A DNA stretch of 53,514 bases from Sphaerisporangium sp. (lineage in GTDB: Bacteria; Actinomycetota; Actinomycetes; Streptosporangiales; Streptosporangiaceae): contig JAOPYI010000048.1 in assembly GCA_025964675.1 (NCBI GenBank), positions 1-53,514 on the forward strand, read 5' to 3'. Shown in pieces: positions 51,585 to 53,514 of this stretch. The translations under genes were made by a program, and so were the position numbers. Within the stretch, counting starts at the first letter, position 1. Each line of letters begins with the position of its first letter. Below the pieces are notes generated by a model that ran no database searches, had not been told where the DNA came from, and saw only the letters and a program-made list of their open reading frames with translations.

Positions 51585-53507
51585 TTGACGGAGCTGAGCG
51601 TCATCGTTCCGATCTACAAGGTGGAGCCCTACCTTGCCGCGTGCCTCGACTCGCTGGCGTCCCAGACCTGGCGCGACCTCGAGGTGATCATGGTCGACGA
51701 CGGCTCCCCCGACGCGAGCGCCGCCATCGCCGCGCGGTTCGCCGCACGCGACCCGCGGTTCCGGCTGGTCAGGCAGCCGAACGCCGGCCTCGGAGGCGCG
51801 CGCAACACCGGTGTCCGCCATGCCTCCGGCGAGTTCCTCGCCTTCGTGGACAGTGACGACCTGCTCCCTGAGTACGCCTTGGAGTATCTCCTGGCGAGCC
51901 TGCGCACGACCGGGTCGGACTTCGCGACGGGCAACGTCGACGTGCTGACCGCCCGGGGCAGGAAACGGTCGCCGATGCACCGGCCCATCTTCCGGGGGTC
52001 GGAGACCGAGACCCACGTCACCCGCAGGCCCGTCCTGCTGTACGACCGGCTGGTGACCAACAAGGTCTGGCGCCGCTCCTTCTGGGACCTCCACGGCCTG
52101 TGCTTTCCCGAAGGTGTCCTGTACGAGGACATCCAGGTGGCGATCCCGGCCCACTTCCTCGCCACGAGGGTCGACGTCCTGGCCGCCCCGGTGTACGTCT
52201 GGCGCCGCCACGCCAGCTCCATCACCCGCAACCGCGTCAACGTCAAAAGCATGGAGGACCGCTTCTCGGCCGTGGAGTCGGTCCGCCGTTTCCTCCAGGA
52301 GAACTGGCCTCGTCGATACCTCCGCGAATGGGACCGCGTGGCGCTCGACTCCGACCTGCGGATCTTCATGCACCTCCTCGACCGCGCGGACGAGCCGTTC
52401 CAGCAGCGCTTCCTCGATCTCGCCGCCGCCTACCTCGGCCATGTCCACCGCACGTCGACCGACCGCCTCACCGCGATCAGACGGCTCCAGTGGCATCTGG
52501 CGGGGCGCCGGATGCTCCCGGAGCTTCTCGAGACGCTGTGGTTCGAGAGGAGCACCCGGGACGAGCACCCGAGGGCCGTGCGACGAGGGCTGCGCCACTA
52601 CGGGAGGCTCCCCTTCTTCGACGATCCCGTTCAGGCCGTGCCGCGCGAGGTCTATCGCATGAGGGAAGACCTCGCTCTTGAGCAGGAAGTGCGCGCGGTG
52701 GCCTGGCGCGGGGGCGAGCTGGTGCTGTCCGGCCGCGCCAGGGTGCTCCACCTGCGCGCCGCCCGGCGCCGCGACCAGCAGATGGTCGGCTGGCTGGTGC
52801 GGAAGGACGGCCTTCGCCGGCTGCCGCTGGGCGTCGTCCTCGGAGCCCGGGGACGCTACCGGCTCACCGTCGACCCGAGGCGGCTCCACGTCAGGCGGGC
52901 TCCCTCGCCCACCATCTGGACGGTGGAGCTGTGGGTGCTGAACCACGGCGTCTTCCACCGCGCCGAGCTCGGACCACCGTCCCACGTCAAGGCGCGGGGG
53001 CTGGTGAGCAAGCAGATCGAGGAGGGGGTGTGGGCTCGGCCCCACTGGTCCGACCAGAAGACCCTGCGGATCACCGTCGGCCCGTCCCAGGCCTGCCTGA
53101 CCGGCCACCGCCTGACGGGCGAGACCCTGGAGCTCTCCCTGGAGGTGCCCGTCAAGCTCGGCGAGCAGCCTCACCTGTGCCTCACCCCGCGCCCGGGCGG
53201 CATCGCGCGCCACCACCCGCTCGTCCAGGGTGACCAGGCCACGTCGTTCAGCGTCCAGATTCCCGTGGGGCTGCTGAAGCGGAGCATGACGGGGCAGCCG
53301 TCGGAGTGGCGGGCGCATGTCGTGGGGGGCGCGCTTCCCGAGCCGATCGCGGTCACGGTGGCCGGCACCAAGCCTCGCACCCGCTACACCACGGCGCACG
53401 ACGAGATCACGCTGCGCAGGGGCGCGGCCGACGAGCTGGCGATCCGGGTACGGAACCCTCGTACGACGCCGACCATCTTTCCCGCGGAGCGGCAGTCGAT
53501 CGTCTGA
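51585..53507 (+). CDS. GT2 glycosyltransferase with a large beta-rich C-terminal extension
   Basis: The 640-aa protein has a GT2 domain (1-300: ELSVIVPIYKVEPYLAACLDSLASQTWRDLEVIMVDDGSPD, then GLGGARNTGVRHASGEFLAFVDSDDLL with DxD). The C-terminal 340 residues (LEQEVRAVAWRGGELVLSGRARV, LEVPVKLGEQPHLCLTP) resemble beta-sandwich domains linked to wall glycan synthesis and recall the spacer in the fusion gene at 45355. Start is TTG with AGGAGG five bases before. It transfers a sugar from a nucleotide donor to the polymer. The stop is seven bases before the window end. Confidence 0.93.
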   Translation: MTELSVIVPIYKVEPYLAACLDSLASQTWRDLEVIMVDDGSPDASAAIAARFAARDPRFRLVRQPNAGLGGARNTGVRHASGEFLAFVDSDDLLPEYALEYLLASLRTTGSDFATGNVDVLTARGRKRSPMHRPIFRGSETETHVTRRPVLLYDRLVTNKVWRRSFWDLHGLCFPEGVLYEDIQVAIPAHFLATRVDVLAAPVYVWRRHASSITRNRVNVKSMEDRFSAVESVRRFLQENWPRRYLREWDRVALDSDLRIFMHLLDRADEPFQQRFLDLAAAYLGHVHRTSTDRLTAIRRLQWHLAGRRMLPELLETLWFERSTRDEHPRAVRRGLRHYGRLPFFDDPVQAVPREVYRMREDLALEQEVRAVAWRGGELVLSGRARVLHLRAARRRDQQMVGWLVRKDGLRRLPLGVVLGARGRYRLTVDPRRLHVRRAPSPTIWTVELWVLNHGVFHRAELGPPSHVKARGLVSKQIEEGVWARPHWSDQKTLRITVGPSQACLTGHRLTGETLELSLEVPVKLGEQPHLCLTPRPGGIARHHPLVQGDQATSFSVQIPVGLLKRSMTGQPSEWRAHVVGGALPEPIAVTVAGTKPRTRYTTAHDEITLRRGAADELAIRVRNPRTTPTIFPAERQSIV

Positions 53508-53514
53508 ACCCCGC

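Noticed and set aside
1-53514. CRISPR arrays, tRNA or rRNA genes
   Set aside because: No regularly spaced repeats or cloverleaf-like sequences were seen anywhere in the window.

Overview
The window is about 53.5 kb of very high-GC DNA with dense, G/C-third-position coding, many GTG (and a few TTG, probably one CTG) starts and frequent ATGA/GTGA gene overlaps. The gene set (WhiB, PspC/LuxR two-component genes, CU044_5270-type protein beside an ECF sigma factor, DUF6350, DUF4097/DUF1707 proteins, and the sucCD-DUF6350-purN-purH-folD neighbourhood beside pcrA) points to a filamentous actinomycete. Streptosporangiaceae-like (Nonomuraea, Microbispora and relatives) is an inference; no rRNA is present to prove it.

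Layout. 1-2.7 kb: a degraded accessory edge with remnants of an ISL3-type and an IS1182-type transposase, a small secreted protein and a VOC-fold protein. 2.7-6.6 kb (minus): an operon of a ribbon-helix-helix (HicB-like) regulator, a DUF4097 protein, a DrrA/DrrB-type ABC exporter and a DUF1707 protein; its first gene appears leaderless and sits under an array of TGAYRTCA boxes. 6.7-14.2 kb: formamidase (fmdA) and its FmdB zinc-ribbon partner, an NMT1/THI5-type ABC importer, and a divergent CitA/CitB-type two-component system. 14.2-25.5 kb: core metabolism and housekeeping (folD, ECF sigma factor, purH, purN, DUF6350 protein, sucD, sucC) with a small membrane-protein/winged-helix operon between. 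25.8-27.4 kb: two secreted proteins, one collagen-like. 27.7-36.5 kb: pcrA helicase, PIG-L deacetylase, WhiB plus CPBP protease, and a PspC envelope-stress-type cluster.

36.7-45.2 kb holds a form II molybdenum hydroxylase operon (coxS-coxL-coxM) and, further on, a CoxG-like protein. Between coxM and coxG lies the most interesting unit: a two-gene, translationally overlapping minus-strand cassette whose first gene (41769-42557) looks like a bacterial gasdermin (about 262 aa, N-terminal Cys3, pore-domain-like sequence and short C-terminal tail) and whose second (40636-41775) is an M48-like HExxH metallopeptidase. I propose a gasdermin-protease cell-death or anti-phage module with a metallopeptidase as its likely activator. 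An aldo/keto reductase also separates it from coxG.

45.3-53.5 kb is a cell-surface glycopolymer locus: a GT2/CDP-glycerol glycerophosphotransferase fusion, a GT4 glycosyltransferase, a sulfotransferase, a CDP-alcohol phosphatidyltransferase with a long insert, and a second GT2 with a large C-terminal extension. Together they suggest a (possibly sulfated) wall glycopolymer.
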